Below, piece after piece: positions 25,764 through 33,915 of a stretch of DNA of 64,000 nucleotides. The notes beneath the pieces were generated by a model that was not told the DNA's origin, did no database searches, and was given only the letters and a program-made list of their open reading frames with translations. Numbering within the stretch: position 1 is the first letter of the stretch; each line of letters begins with the position of its first letter. A program made the position numbers and the translations under genes. The stretch is from Rossellomorea aquimaris. Lineage in GTDB: Bacteria > Bacillota > Bacilli > Bacillales > Bacillaceae_B. Location of the stretch: the NCBI RefSeq assembly GCF_020171925.1, contig NZ_JAIVAR010000003.1, positions 372,001 to 436,000 on the forward strand, given 5' to 3'.

Positions 25764-25804
25764 TTAAATACACTCCTTTTAAACTAACAAATTTCATGTC
25801 CACT

Positions 25805-25813
25805 TGCTATAAT
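25805..25813 (+). promoter_or_regulatory. Extended -10 of the regulator gene
   Basis: TGCTATAAT is an extended -10 element 37 bp before the ATG and directly before the tandem operator. Confidence 0.5.
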
Positions 25814-25835
25814 GTCGTTATATAGTCGTTTTTTA
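25814..25835. promoter_or_regulatory. Tandem 11-bp repeat, putative operator copy 1
   Basis: GTCGTTATATA is followed at once by GTCGTTTTTTA. The same doubled 11-mer occurs upstream of the NhaC gene (28590-28611). It lies just after the -10 box, a position suited to autorepression. Confidence 0.6.
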
Positions 25836-25850
25836 AGAAAGGAGATACCC

Positions 25851-27119
25851 ATGAAAACGAAAGTAGCACTGATCGGATCAAAAGAATTCCAAGACCATGT
25901 GCAGGATACCATCGTTCCTTACCTGAACGAAATTGAACTCGTTCCCTATGTCTACACCGAACCAAGGGAAGCAGGGCAGCTGATATCAGCCATTCTACCT
26001 TGCGATGCGATTCTCTTCTCGGGAGCGCTCCCTTACTTTTTTGCGAAAGAAGCATGCAGTTCCATGGCAGTCCCGATCCTCTACCTTGAACAGGATGAAG
26101 CGGCACTCGTGACATCATTGCTTTCTATACTGCATCACCACAGGATCCAGCCCCACCGGATCTCCATCGATTTGATGGATACTTCCTTTGTCGACCACAT
26201 CTCGTCTGACCTACACCTAGAGAACCCACCTAACCATGTGAAGGACTATAAAGGCCGCCTTCCCCACGATTTCACCATTGAAGAATTTACAGTCTTTCAT
26301 TCACGTTTGTACGAAGAGGGTCAAACCGAACTCGCCTTGACGAGCATTCATGCCGTATATGATCAGCTTACAGCCATGAACATCCCCTCTATGAGGATGA
26401 TCGATCCGGTAGCGACGCTTCTGCGTACCATCGAGGAAGCCCGACTACGAGCCAACCATTATAAAAGAAAAGCAGCCACGGTTGCAGCTGCCAAATTGAT
26501 CATTGATGAAAAAGATGAAGGTGCCTTGCATAATCTACACAAGCTGTCGCATTTAATCGGAGGGACCCTGCAAGAAACAGGAGACACTCACCCTTATACG
26601 ATCTACAGCAACAGGGGAAGCATCGAGTCCTTCTTGGCTCATCCCGATTTCGCTTCTTTCTTTCAGGACAGCGACCTTTTCCTCGCCGGTTTCGGTTATG
26701 GTGAAACGGCTGCACAGGCAGTGGAGAATGCGGAAACGGCCCTCTCATTTGCAAAAAATGAAGGCTCAGGCAACGTTGCTTTTGTTTTAAATGAAGAGAA
26801 GGAGCTTTCAGGTCCCTATCCGTCAATCAACATGAAGATGCAGTTGAAGAATACGGACCCTGACTTTTACAAACTTGCAAAGCAGTTGAAGCTGAGCCCG
26901 GCGAATATCTCCAAGCTCATCACTTTCTCTAAGTCCCGACCATCCCGTGAATTTACCGCTCCCGAGCTGTCCGACTACCTCGCGATCACAAGGAGGTCGA
27001 CGGAAAGGTTGTTGAAAAAACTTGTCGATAACGGTGCGGCTAAAATCACCGGGAAAGAGATGACCTACGCGCAGGGAAGACCCCGCGCCGTCTATGAACT
27101 GACCTTCCCAATCTATTGA
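25851..27119 (+). CDS. Transcriptional regulator with degenerate GGDEF-like domain and winged helix
   Basis: ATG 25851 follows AAAGGAGAT and gives 422 residues. Residues 1-100 look like an alpha/beta receiver-type fold (KTKVALIGSKEFQDHV). Residues about 210-330 resemble a degenerate GGDEF or GTP cyclohydrolase III-like domain (LFLAGFGYGETAAQAVENAE, then TALSFAKNEG). The C-terminal 60 residues are a winged helix (FTAPELSDYLAITRRSTERL, then LKKLVDNGA). It probably controls the divergent epimerase gene, itself and the NhaC gene through the shared tandem operator. Effector unknown. Confidence 0.75.
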   Translation: MKTKVALIGSKEFQDHVQDTIVPYLNEIELVPYVYTEPREAGQLISAILPCDAILFSGALPYFFAKEACSSMAVPILYLEQDEAALVTSLLSILHHHRIQPHRISIDLMDTSFVDHISSDLHLENPPNHVKDYKGRLPHDFTIEEFTVFHSRLYEEGQTELALTSIHAVYDQLTAMNIPSMRMIDPVATLLRTIEEARLRANHYKRKAATVAAAKLIIDEKDEGALHNLHKLSHLIGGTLQETGDTHPYTIYSNRGSIESFLAHPDFASFFQDSDLFLAGFGYGETAAQAVENAETALSFAKNEGSGNVAFVLNEEKELSGPYPSINMKMQLKNTDPDFYKLAKQLKLSPANISKLITFSKSRPSREFTAPELSDYLAITRRSTERLLKKLVDNGAAKITGKEMTYAQGRPRAVYELTFPIY

Positions 27120-27124
27120 TGGGC

Positions 27125-28549
27125 TCAGGAGGAAAGACGTGCTTCCTCCTGCTCCATCGCTTTCAATTCAGCCTCACTCAGTTTCTCGATGGTGAATCCG
27201 GTGAAGGCATAGATGATGGAGATGACAGGTACAATGAAATTCAAAACAGCATAAGGCGCATACTCAAACGCATGGACACCGAGCGTGCCCAGAATAAAGA
27301 CCCCGCATGTATTCCATGGGATGAAGACCGATGTCAGCGTTCCCCCATCCTCAAGTGCACGGGAAAGGTTCTTCGAATGAAGCCCCTTTTCTTTATAAGC
27401 ATTTGCGTACATCCTCGAAGGCACCACAACGGAAATATATTGTTCCGAACAAGAGGCATTCGTGGCAAAACAGGAGACGACGGTCGAAGCAACCAAGCCC
27501 TTTGCTGTCTTCGTCACCTTCAGGATCTGGTTGACGATCGCTGCAAGCATGCCCGTATGCTCCAAAACCCCCCCAAAGGTCATCGCTACAATCGTCATCG
27601 ACACGGTGTACATCATTGAATCCAAACCACCACGTGAAAACAAATCATCGACCATCGTGTTCCCGGTCTCGATCACGTACCCGCTCTGAAGCGCAGAAAC
27701 AGCATCCGCAAACGAATCATGCTGAATGAACACCTGTGCACAGAATCCAAGGACAATCCCCACGATCAGTGCAGGAATGGCAGGAACCTTCCTTGCCACC
27801 AGAACGATGACCAGTAGCGGAACGATCAGAAGGAATGGGGAAACAACAAAGCTGTCCTGCAGTACGCCGATCGTCTTCTCGATATCGGCCGTGTCGACCC
27901 CACTCTTCCCAAAATTCCTACCTAAGTAAGCATAAACAGCCAAGGCAATCACAAATCCGGGAATCGTCGTGTACAGCATGTGACGGATATGTACAAATAG
28001 GTCCGTATTGGTGAGCCCCGATGCCAGATTCGTTGTATCAGACAGTGGAGACATCTTATCCCCGAAATAAGCACCCGAGATAATGGCACCTGCAATCATC
28101 GGAGCAGGGATCCCCATGCTCATCCCGATTCCCATCCCGGCTACACCGATCGTCCCCATCGTCGACCAGGAGCTTCCGATGGCAAGAGAAACGACCGCAC
28201 AAATCACGGCAATGGATAAAAGGAATAGAGACGGCGTGATCATTTTCAAACCGTAATAAATCATCGTCGCCACAATCCCGCCACCGATCCAAGCACCAAT
28301 CGTGAGACCGACAAGCATGATGATCACGACCGCCGGCAGCGCGAGGCGGATGCCCTTATACATCGCTTCCTCGATATCCTTCCATTTGAAACCCGCGAAC
28401 CAAGCTACAATGGCAGCCGTCGTCGTCCCGATGATCAGCGGGATATGCGGCCCCTGTTCCAATACTACAATGGTAATGGCCATGACCGTGATCATGACAA
28501 GAAGCGGTATGACCGCCAGCCAAAACGGCATTTCTTTCTTCATCCTCAT
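27125..28549 (-). CDS. NhaC-family Na+/H+ antiporter
   Basis: The 474-residue protein has about eleven transmembrane helices and NhaC family segments: VGLTIGAWIGGGIVATMIYY, GSSWSTMGTIGVAGMGIG, FGDKMSPLSDTTNLASG and NASCSEQYISVVVPSRMY. Members exchange Na+ for H+, and some (MleN) couple this to organic acid exchange. Its position between an M20 amidohydrolase and an epimerase suggests transport of a substrate or product of that pathway. It converges with the regulator gene, leaving 5 bp between stops. Confidence 0.88.
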   Translation of the reverse strand: MRMKKEMPFWLAVIPLLVMITVMAITIVVLEQGPHIPLIIGTTTAAIVAWFAGFKWKDIEEAMYKGIRLALPAVVIIMLVGLTIGAWIGGGIVATMIYYGLKMITPSLFLLSIAVICAVVSLAIGSSWSTMGTIGVAGMGIGMSMGIPAPMIAGAIISGAYFGDKMSPLSDTTNLASGLTNTDLFVHIRHMLYTTIPGFVIALAVYAYLGRNFGKSGVDTADIEKTIGVLQDSFVVSPFLLIVPLLVIVLVARKVPAIPALIVGIVLGFCAQVFIQHDSFADAVSALQSGYVIETGNTMVDDLFSRGGLDSMMYTVSMTIVAMTFGGVLEHTGMLAAIVNQILKVTKTAKGLVASTVVSCFATNASCSEQYISVVVPSRMYANAYKEKGLHSKNLSRALEDGGTLTSVFIPWNTCGVFILGTLGVHAFEYAPYAVLNFIVPVISIIYAFTGFTIEKLSEAELKAMEQEEARLSS

Positions 28550-28589
28550 TTCCCCCTTATAAATCCCCTTTTTTTGACTATTTTAAATT

Positions 28590-28611
28590 GTCGCTATATA
28601 GTCGCTATATC
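28590..28611. promoter_or_regulatory. Tandem 11-bp repeat, putative operator copy 2
   Basis: GTCGCTATATA is followed directly by GTCGCTATATC, 41 bp upstream of the NhaC start (minus strand). It is the closest match in the window to the element at 25814. Confidence 0.6.
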
Positions 28612-28671
28612 AGTATCATAAGGGGAGGGAACGAAGTAGTCAATCAGATTTTGGTACCGTTTTCATTGCAT

Positions 28672-29766
28672 TCATGCCCTTCTCAGTGTTTCTGCCAGAA
28701 TTTTTGCGGCTTGACTGAGTGCAGAGATGTTGAACGTCATCCGCGGGTGATGAAGACCCGGGGACAAATCCGCGCCGACCCCCATCATCGCCGCCTTCAC
28801 TTCAGGATGTTTGATCGTGTAAAAATGGAAATCATCACTCCCTGATGTGATGACCGGTTGCGCCAATACCCTTTCACCCGCAATCGAACCAATCGCTTTC
28901 CGAATGATGTCTTCCGCTTCTGCCGATACTACCGCTCCCGGGGTATGATCAGTCCATGCATAATCGATCTTGACGCCATATACCTTCTCGATCCCCTCGA
29001 TTCCTTCTCCGAGCCTCTTCTGGATTTCTTCAAGCACCTCATTCTTCTGGGCACGCACATCGATCGCAAACTCGGCATTCCCCGGGATGATGTTTAAATT
29101 TTCCCCTCCGGCAATAAGCTTTGTCAGTTTGGCTGAATACGATTCAAACGGGGACAAATAGATGGATCTAATATACGAATGAATGGCCATCAGGACGTCG
29201 ATGCTGTTCTTTCCCTGGTGTGGCCTCGCTCCGTGCGCATCCATCCCCTTTATCTTCCCTTCCATGTAAATGCCCGCACCATGATGGATCGAAGGCGCAA
29301 AATACCCATCGCGCAGTTCTTCCTTCGGTCTAAGATGGACACCGAACAGAAACCCGACACCATCAAGGGCCCCTTTCTCGATCATGGCAAGCGATCCATT
29401 CCCCTTTTCCTCAGCTGGTTGGAAGATGAATCGGATCTTTTTATCTTTCGGTGGATCCTCCAGAAGGTGAAGAAGTGCGCCGAGCACCATCGAAATATTG
29501 GCGTCATGACCGCAGGAATGATTCGCCTGCATCACGTCATCGACTTCCTGCCAAAGAGCATCGATATCAGCCCTGACAGCCGTCACCACTTCTCCTTCCC
29601 CAATTTCGGCAATCAGACCGGTCACATCCGGAAAGCGCCTGTACCCCACCCCCAGTTCATCTAGGATTTCAGCAATCTTATTTGTCGTCCCGTACTCTTT
29701 CCAGCTCACTTCAGGATGAGCATGGAAATATCGGAACCACTCCACAATCTGTTTGTTAATATCCAT
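28672..29766 (-). CDS. M20-family amidohydrolase (AmhX-like)
   Basis: ATG 29766 follows GAAAGGAGAG and gives 364 residues. The protein has the M20 peptidase/aminoacylase layout: FHAHPEVSWKEYGT, metal Asp in VRADIDAL, CGHDANISMVLGAL, the catalytic EE in FIFQPAEEKGNG, the dimerisation domain starting GMDAHGARPHQGKNSID, and the C-terminal GSDDFHFY. It would cleave an N-acyl or peptide bond of an amino-acid conjugate in the cytosol. The product could feed the epimerase. It is upstream of the NhaC gene on the same strand. Confidence 0.88.
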   Translation of the reverse strand: MDINKQIVEWFRYFHAHPEVSWKEYGTTNKIAEILDELGVGYRRFPDVTGLIAEIGEGEVVTAVRADIDALWQEVDDVMQANHSCGHDANISMVLGALLHLLEDPPKDKKIRFIFQPAEEKGNGSLAMIEKGALDGVGFLFGVHLRPKEELRDGYFAPSIHHGAGIYMEGKIKGMDAHGARPHQGKNSIDVLMAIHSYIRSIYLSPFESYSAKLTKLIAGGENLNIIPGNAEFAIDVRAQKNEVLEEIQKRLGEGIEGIEKVYGVKIDYAWTDHTPGAVVSAEAEDIIRKAIGSIAGERVLAQPVITSGSDDFHFYTIKHPEVKAAMMGVGADLSPGLHHPRMTFNISALSQAAKILAETLRRA

Positions 29767-29855
29767 ACCAACTCTCCTTTCTTCACTAAGGTATTCCATA
29801 AAGCGGCTGAAAATCCTTCACGGAAAGTCGGCAGGATACGGAGACTGCTCCCTTT

Positions 29856-29886
29856 GGGACATCGGGACAGGTCCCCTGTCCCACCG
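29856..29886. other. GGGACAGG/CCTGTCCC hairpin
   Basis: GGGACAGG pairs perfectly with CCTGTCCC around TC/C, in the 5' region of the amidohydrolase gene. Such GGGACAGGTCCCCTGTCCC-type elements recur in Bacillus intergenic DNA. Confidence 0.45.
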
Positions 29887-29915
29887 ATACTTCGAGAGAT
29901 TAAAGGTGCTATCCC

Positions 29916-29946
29916 ACTAAAAAAAGCACGCCCATCAAGGCATGCT
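29916..29946 (-). terminator. Terminator of divergent deacetylase gene
   Basis: On the minus strand AGCATGCC pairs with GGGCGTGCT and is followed by TTTTTTT; it overlaps the last codons of the gene. Confidence 0.75.
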
Positions 29947-30720
29947 CTCATCAATCAAATGATATTCCGGTATCAAGTCGGAAAGCGGGACGATCGACGC
30001 TTTCTTCTCATAAAGAGGGATGAACTCATCCAGCATGGTCGCAATCTTCAATCCTGTCACGCCAACATGCCCGATGGCAATCGTACTCTCCCCTTCATCC
30101 AATTCATGGGATAATCGTTTCGCCTGCTTCCCGATATGCTGTATCGTGTATACATCATCGAAGAATAATTCATTCTCAAGATACGGCACACCGATTTCTT
30201 TGGCAAGCTTCGGTATGACACTCTTACCTGTCGTCTTACTGTCAAGGTAGAAAAGCCCTCTCTCCTTACATACCTCCAGTACAATCCTCATGACCCTTTC
30301 ATCGGCTGTCGCCTTCGATCCCATATGATGATTAACGCCAACTGCGTACGGGACATCATCGATCGCTTTTTCCACCCTACTCCTGATTTCGTCATTCGAG
30401 AGTGACGTCGTGATTGCTCCTGGCCCTAGCCAACTCGCCTTTCCCGATACCGGCTCCATCGGGAGGTGCAGGATCACTTCATGCCCCAATTCATGTGCGT
30501 TTTCCGCATCCTCTTTCGTTGTAGGCAGGAACGGCATGATCGCAAGCGTCAACACTACAGGCAGATGGAGGATCTCGTCCGTCCCCTTCATCCGGTTCCC
30601 CAAGTCGTCAATCACGATCGCAAGCTCCTTATGATGTGCAGGAAGCGGCATGATATTTCTGGCCGCCGCCGTACTTTGGGACACTAACAATACAGTCAAA
30701 CAAATGAATAAGCTTCTCAT
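29935..30720 (-). CDS. Divergent polysaccharide deacetylase, secreted
   Basis: The 261-residue protein has a cleavable signal peptide (about 1-20) and the divergent polysaccharide deacetylase domain: LAIVIDDLGNRMKGTDEIL, LTLAIMPFLPTTKEDAENAH, GHEVILHLPMEP, GVNHHMGSKATAD, FYLDSKTTGKS and AIGHVGVTGL. These carry the Asp, His and His positions typical of the DUF610/YibQ family. It probably acts on a cell-wall polysaccharide; substrate is not known. Its ATG is preceded by AAAGGAGTG. Confidence 0.87.
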   Translation of the reverse strand: MRSLFICLTVLLVSQSTAAARNIMPLPAHHKELAIVIDDLGNRMKGTDEILHLPVVLTLAIMPFLPTTKEDAENAHELGHEVILHLPMEPVSGKASWLGPGAITTSLSNDEIRSRVEKAIDDVPYAVGVNHHMGSKATADERVMRIVLEVCKERGLFYLDSKTTGKSVIPKLAKEIGVPYLENELFFDDVYTIQHIGKQAKRLSHELDEGESTIAIGHVGVTGLKIATMLDEFIPLYEKKASIVPLSDLIPEYHLIDESMP

Positions 30721-30855
30721 CCCTTATCACTCCTTTCTCTTAAGGTGTCCAAACGTGAAGGAGTTTAAGAGTTGAATTTTTCAGATGAACCCTTTTCTTC
30801 TTCATGGATAATTCACTTGAAACTGACAATCCTAGAATAAAGGAGTGAGCAAACG

Positions 30856-31095
30856 ATGACTGAACAACAAGTAGAAGATCTATTCCACTTTTATGGCCAC
30901 GAAGATCTTTACAAACGATTCAAGACGCCTCTTTATGTAACCGGCTTGCTTGATGAAAGCGAGGCGGAACATCTGGAAGATTTCTTTGATCATTTCACAC
31001 TCGACCGTTCAATCCTATTCGATGAATTCCGTTTTTGGTTCCGTTATTACGAGGTATCAAAGAAGGGGATGGGCGGGCACTCCCCCTACAGTTAA
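30856..31095 (+). CDS. Small acidic protein, unknown function
   Basis: ATG 30856 follows AAAGGAGTG by 8 nt. The 79-residue product is soluble, acidic and aromatic-rich (LFHFYGHEDLYKRFKTPLYV; FDEFRFWFRYYEVSKKG), predicted mainly helical. No family is recognised. It has its own ribosome site and a strong terminator. Confidence 0.65.
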   Translation: MTEQQVEDLFHFYGHEDLYKRFKTPLYVTGLLDESEAEHLEDFFDHFTLDRSILFDEFRFWFRYYEVSKKGMGGHSPYS

Positions 31096-31104
31096 AAGCG
31101 TTAC

Positions 31105-31150
31105 ATAACTAAAAAGCTGTTCCCAGAGACGTCCCGGGAACAGCTTTTCT
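31105..31150. terminator. Bidirectional terminator
   Basis: AAAAGCTGTTCCC pairs perfectly with GGGAACAGCTTTT, with T runs on both sides, between convergent genes. Confidence 0.9.
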
Positions 31151-31152
31151 TC

Positions 31153-32226
31153 TTAATACGGTTTATCTTGGTAAAAATAATTCGTCGATTTCCACGTATT
31201 ATCATACGCCTTATGAAAGATATGCGTCGTGGCTGGAGAGACGGGTGGGATGAGCCAGGTCCAATCACCGGTGACTTCCCGACCAGCACGCTCTTCATTG
31301 TCCTCGAATAACCGGAACTGCTGGGCTGCGGTATGGTGATCGACGACGCTCACTCCATCTTCTTTAAACGAATGAAGAACGGCGATATTCAACTCGATGA
31401 GTGCCTTGTCCTTCCAAAGCGTGCTGGCTCTTGACGTATCCAGCCCCATGCAACTTGCCACTTTCGGGAGAAGGTTGTACCTCTCCACATCCGCCAGATT
31501 CCTTGCGCCCATTTCCGTTTCCATATACCAGCCGTTGAACGGTGCAGCCTTATAGGAAATCCCCCCGATCTTCAATTCCATATCGGAAATGATCGGAACC
31601 CCGTACCACTTGAGACCAAGATCACCGAACCATGGGAAATCAGGATGTCTTAACTCGACTTCAAGGACAAGCTCTTCCTTGATCGACTTCCATTTCGGCT
31701 CATTATCCCCGATCCCGACTACAAACGGGAGAAGGTCGAAATCAGTCTTTTTGCCCGACCAGCCGAGCTCCTCACACTTTTTCGTAAAATCAATCGAGTG
31801 CGGATCCCCGATATACCCACCGTCTTCCTTGTATCCCGCATATCTAAGCAATTGATGATTCCAGAGCCGGATGTCAGGCTCTCCTGGCTTCGATGGTCTG
31901 AACACCGTGATCGTCGGTCTGATCCGCCCTTCATTTGATGCAAATTCCAAGTGACGTTCTAACGCATTGAACACGTCTTCTTCTGTCGAAGCTTCCCGTT
32001 CATCAAATACATGGAGGGAGTTCCAGAACAATCGTCCGATACAGCGATTACTGTTCCTCCATGCCAATTTCGCCCCGAATACAAGCTCGTCATATGTGTG
32101 TGTATAAGTGCCGTGAGCATTTATTTCTTCCTTGACTCCGGACAGACGCTCTTCAACACCGTCTTTCTCGTTCTCTACATAATACTGTTCGATAAAGGCT
32201 TTTGCCTCGTTATATAAATCATTCAA
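31153..32226 (-). CDS. nos: Nitric oxide synthase oxygenase
   Basis: The 357-residue protein is a bacterial NOS oxygenase domain without a reductase. The haem-thiolate Cys62 lies in [10 protein letters not shown]. Substrate and pterin site residues occur in [20 protein letters not shown], and [16 protein letters not shown] and [20 protein letters not shown] follow. It oxidises L-arginine to citrulline and NO, borrowing electrons from a flavodoxin or similar. TTG 32226 is the start, with AAGGAAG upstream. It is monocistronic. With hmp in the same window, the organism makes and detoxifies NO. Confidence 0.97.
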   Translation of the reverse strand: MNDLYNEAKAFIEQYYVENEKDGVEERLSGVKEEINAHGTYTHTYDELVFGAKLAWRNSNRCIGRLFWNSLHVFDEREASTEEDVFNALERHLEFASNEGRIRPTITVFRPSKPGEPDIRLWNHQLLRYAGYKEDGGYIGDPHSIDFTKKCEELGWSGKKTDFDLLPFVVGIGDNEPKWKSIKEELVLEVELRHPDFPWFGDLGLKWYGVPIISDMELKIGGISYKAAPFNGWYMETEMGARNLADVERYNLLPKVASCMGLDTSRASTLWKDKALIELNIAVLHSFKEDGVSVVDHHTAAQQFRLFEDNEERAGREVTGDWTWLIPPVSPATTHIFHKAYDNTWKSTNYFYQDKPY

Positions 32227-32344
32227 TCCTACCGCTTCCTTGTATCATAATCTGTACCCCAAGTATATCATGCCGGATTCCCTATTAACCCCATACATTT
32301 GTACAAAAAATGAACGCATGGACGTCTGTCATCCGTCCGATCGA

Positions 32345-32887
32345 CTATGTCAAGGCCTTTTCGTAACAGCGGTATTCCTGATGACCCTCAGGCTTTGATG
32401 TAAAATGGACCGACCCCCTGTACATATACCCCATCTTCTCATACAGAGAATTAGCTGCCTCATTCCGGGCATAGGCATCCAAGCGGATGCTCCGGTAACC
32501 GCTATCCGATGCGTGTTCCTCACACTTCTCCAGGAAGCGGGTGCCAAGCCCCTTCCCTTGCTGCAGAGGATCCAGGAACAACGCATGTACCACAAGCTCT
32601 TCATCATACTGCCAGGGGATCGCCCCCCATTCCGGGGACTGCCACGTATTCAACGTGACCGATCCAAGGATCTTTCCATCTGAGATCAAGCAGTACAAGT
32701 CACCGTACTGAATTTGCTGTCTGAAATAATCCCTGCTTGGATATTTCTCATCCCATTGGAGCAATCCGTTGTCATCCAGATCTTTCTTGCTCCTGAGGTA
32801 CACAGCTGTAATCTCATCCAACTGCTCACTTTCAGCTTTACCTAATTGTAGCGAAGTCGCGCTCATTGTCATATTGACCTTCCCCAT
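32345..32887 (-). CDS. GNAT-family acetyltransferase
   Basis: The 180-residue protein has GNAT motif A: VHALFLDPLQQGKGLGTRFL, with the Q-x-x-G-x-G loop binding acetyl-CoA, then IRLDAYARNEAANSLYEKMG, the motif B helix. Substrate is unknown. A second in-frame ATG (codon 6) is an alternative start. Confidence 0.88.
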   Translation of the reverse strand: MGKVNMTMSATSLQLGKAESEQLDEITAVYLRSKKDLDDNGLLQWDEKYPSRDYFRQQIQYGDLYCLISDGKILGSVTLNTWQSPEWGAIPWQYDEELVVHALFLDPLQQGKGLGTRFLEKCEEHASDSGYRSIRLDAYARNEAANSLYEKMGYMYRGSVHFTSKPEGHQEYRCYEKALT

Positions 32888-32947
32888 ATTCTCGATTATT
32901 TTCTTATTTTCTAGTGTTTGTTGAAGAAGGTCCCGTTATTCCGCGAA

Positions 32948-33781
32948 TCACGAATCGCTTCCGGTCCTTTGTTCAAGCAGCGGCTCATACATCATGAGGG
33001 CGTGATTCTCGGTGATGAATTCATCATCGATCTCTACGCCTGCCTTATTGAACACCTTTCTGAAAATTTGATTGTGCCTCAAGTAACCGCCCCAATATTC
33101 ATGCGAGATACTATGTTCTTTCTCATACACTTCATAGTGGGTCATCCCCGGTGAAGTGGACCTCCACTCCCCCACCAACGCTTCATCCGTTAAATACAAA
33201 TGAAGCTGATACGTCTCTTTCGTATTATTTTTGATTTTCAGATCCAGATAATTATACGCACATGTCGCACCGCTCCCGAATGGCAGCCGACGGTTACTAT
33301 CCGGGAATACGTCATAGCTGTGGCGGTGGCGCTCGGTGACCGTCAAAGGCGTATGGAGCGTCATCCAATAAATCAGATTCGATAACTGACAAAGCCCTCC
33401 CCCAATCCCGGGCTTGAAGGATCCATAGTAAAGGACCATCCCATTGACATAGCCTTTACGCTTGGTCGTGTTCCCAAGGAGCCTCCAATAAGAAAAGGTT
33501 TCACCAGGCTTGATGACGATCTTGTCCAGCTCCCGGACAGCAATCCGCAGATTCTTCACTTTATTCTCCTGATACCATAGATCAACATCTTTTAACTTCC
33601 TATATAGCGGGGTACGGTGCGAATGAATCACATGCTGCTTGAGATCCTCTTCCCTCTTTTTGGCAAACGTTTCATCCGTCGTCATCCACTGAATATACCT
33701 TTTCATCCGGTAATAACAAGTCCCGGCCATCACCCGGAGCGCGGACCTTCTTTTCGGCTGATACTCTAGAGATTTATACAT
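32948..33781 (-). CDS. VanW family protein
   Basis: The 277-residue protein has the VanW core: GETFSYWRLLGNTTKRKGYV, GGLCQLSNLIYWMTLHTPLT, and HSYDVFPDSNRRLPFGSGAT. No signal peptide or other domain is fused. VanW occurs beside VanB-type glycopeptide-resistance genes but also alone, as here, with unknown activity, so it does not by itself imply vancomycin resistance. A terminator follows on the minus side. Confidence 0.88.
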   Translation of the reverse strand: MYKSLEYQPKRRSALRVMAGTCYYRMKRYIQWMTTDETFAKKREEDLKQHVIHSHRTPLYRKLKDVDLWYQENKVKNLRIAVRELDKIVIKPGETFSYWRLLGNTTKRKGYVNGMVLYYGSFKPGIGGGLCQLSNLIYWMTLHTPLTVTERHRHSYDVFPDSNRRLPFGSGATCAYNYLDLKIKNNTKETYQLHLYLTDEALVGEWRSTSPGMTHYEVYEKEHSISHEYWGGYLRHNQIFRKVFNKAGVEIDDEFITENHALMMYEPLLEQRTGSDS

Positions 33782-33875
33782 TGAACCACCCTTTATCCCA
33801 TTTTAAATCCATTTATTACCTATTATAATACTTAAGAAGAATTCTGACTATTGAGTTTTTTAATTATCCCAATGT

Positions 33876-33915
33876 AAAAAAAGAAAGCCGCCCCATTGAA
33901 GGACGACTTTCTTAC
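33876..33915 (-). terminator. ABC-F gene terminator
   Basis: On the minus strand AAGTCGTCC pairs with GG(G)CGGCTT and is followed by TCTTTTTTT. Confidence 0.75.

Noticed and set aside
32948-33781. Vancomycin resistance cluster
   Set aside because: Only VanW-family sequence is present; no vanH, ligase, vanX or VanRS genes are near.
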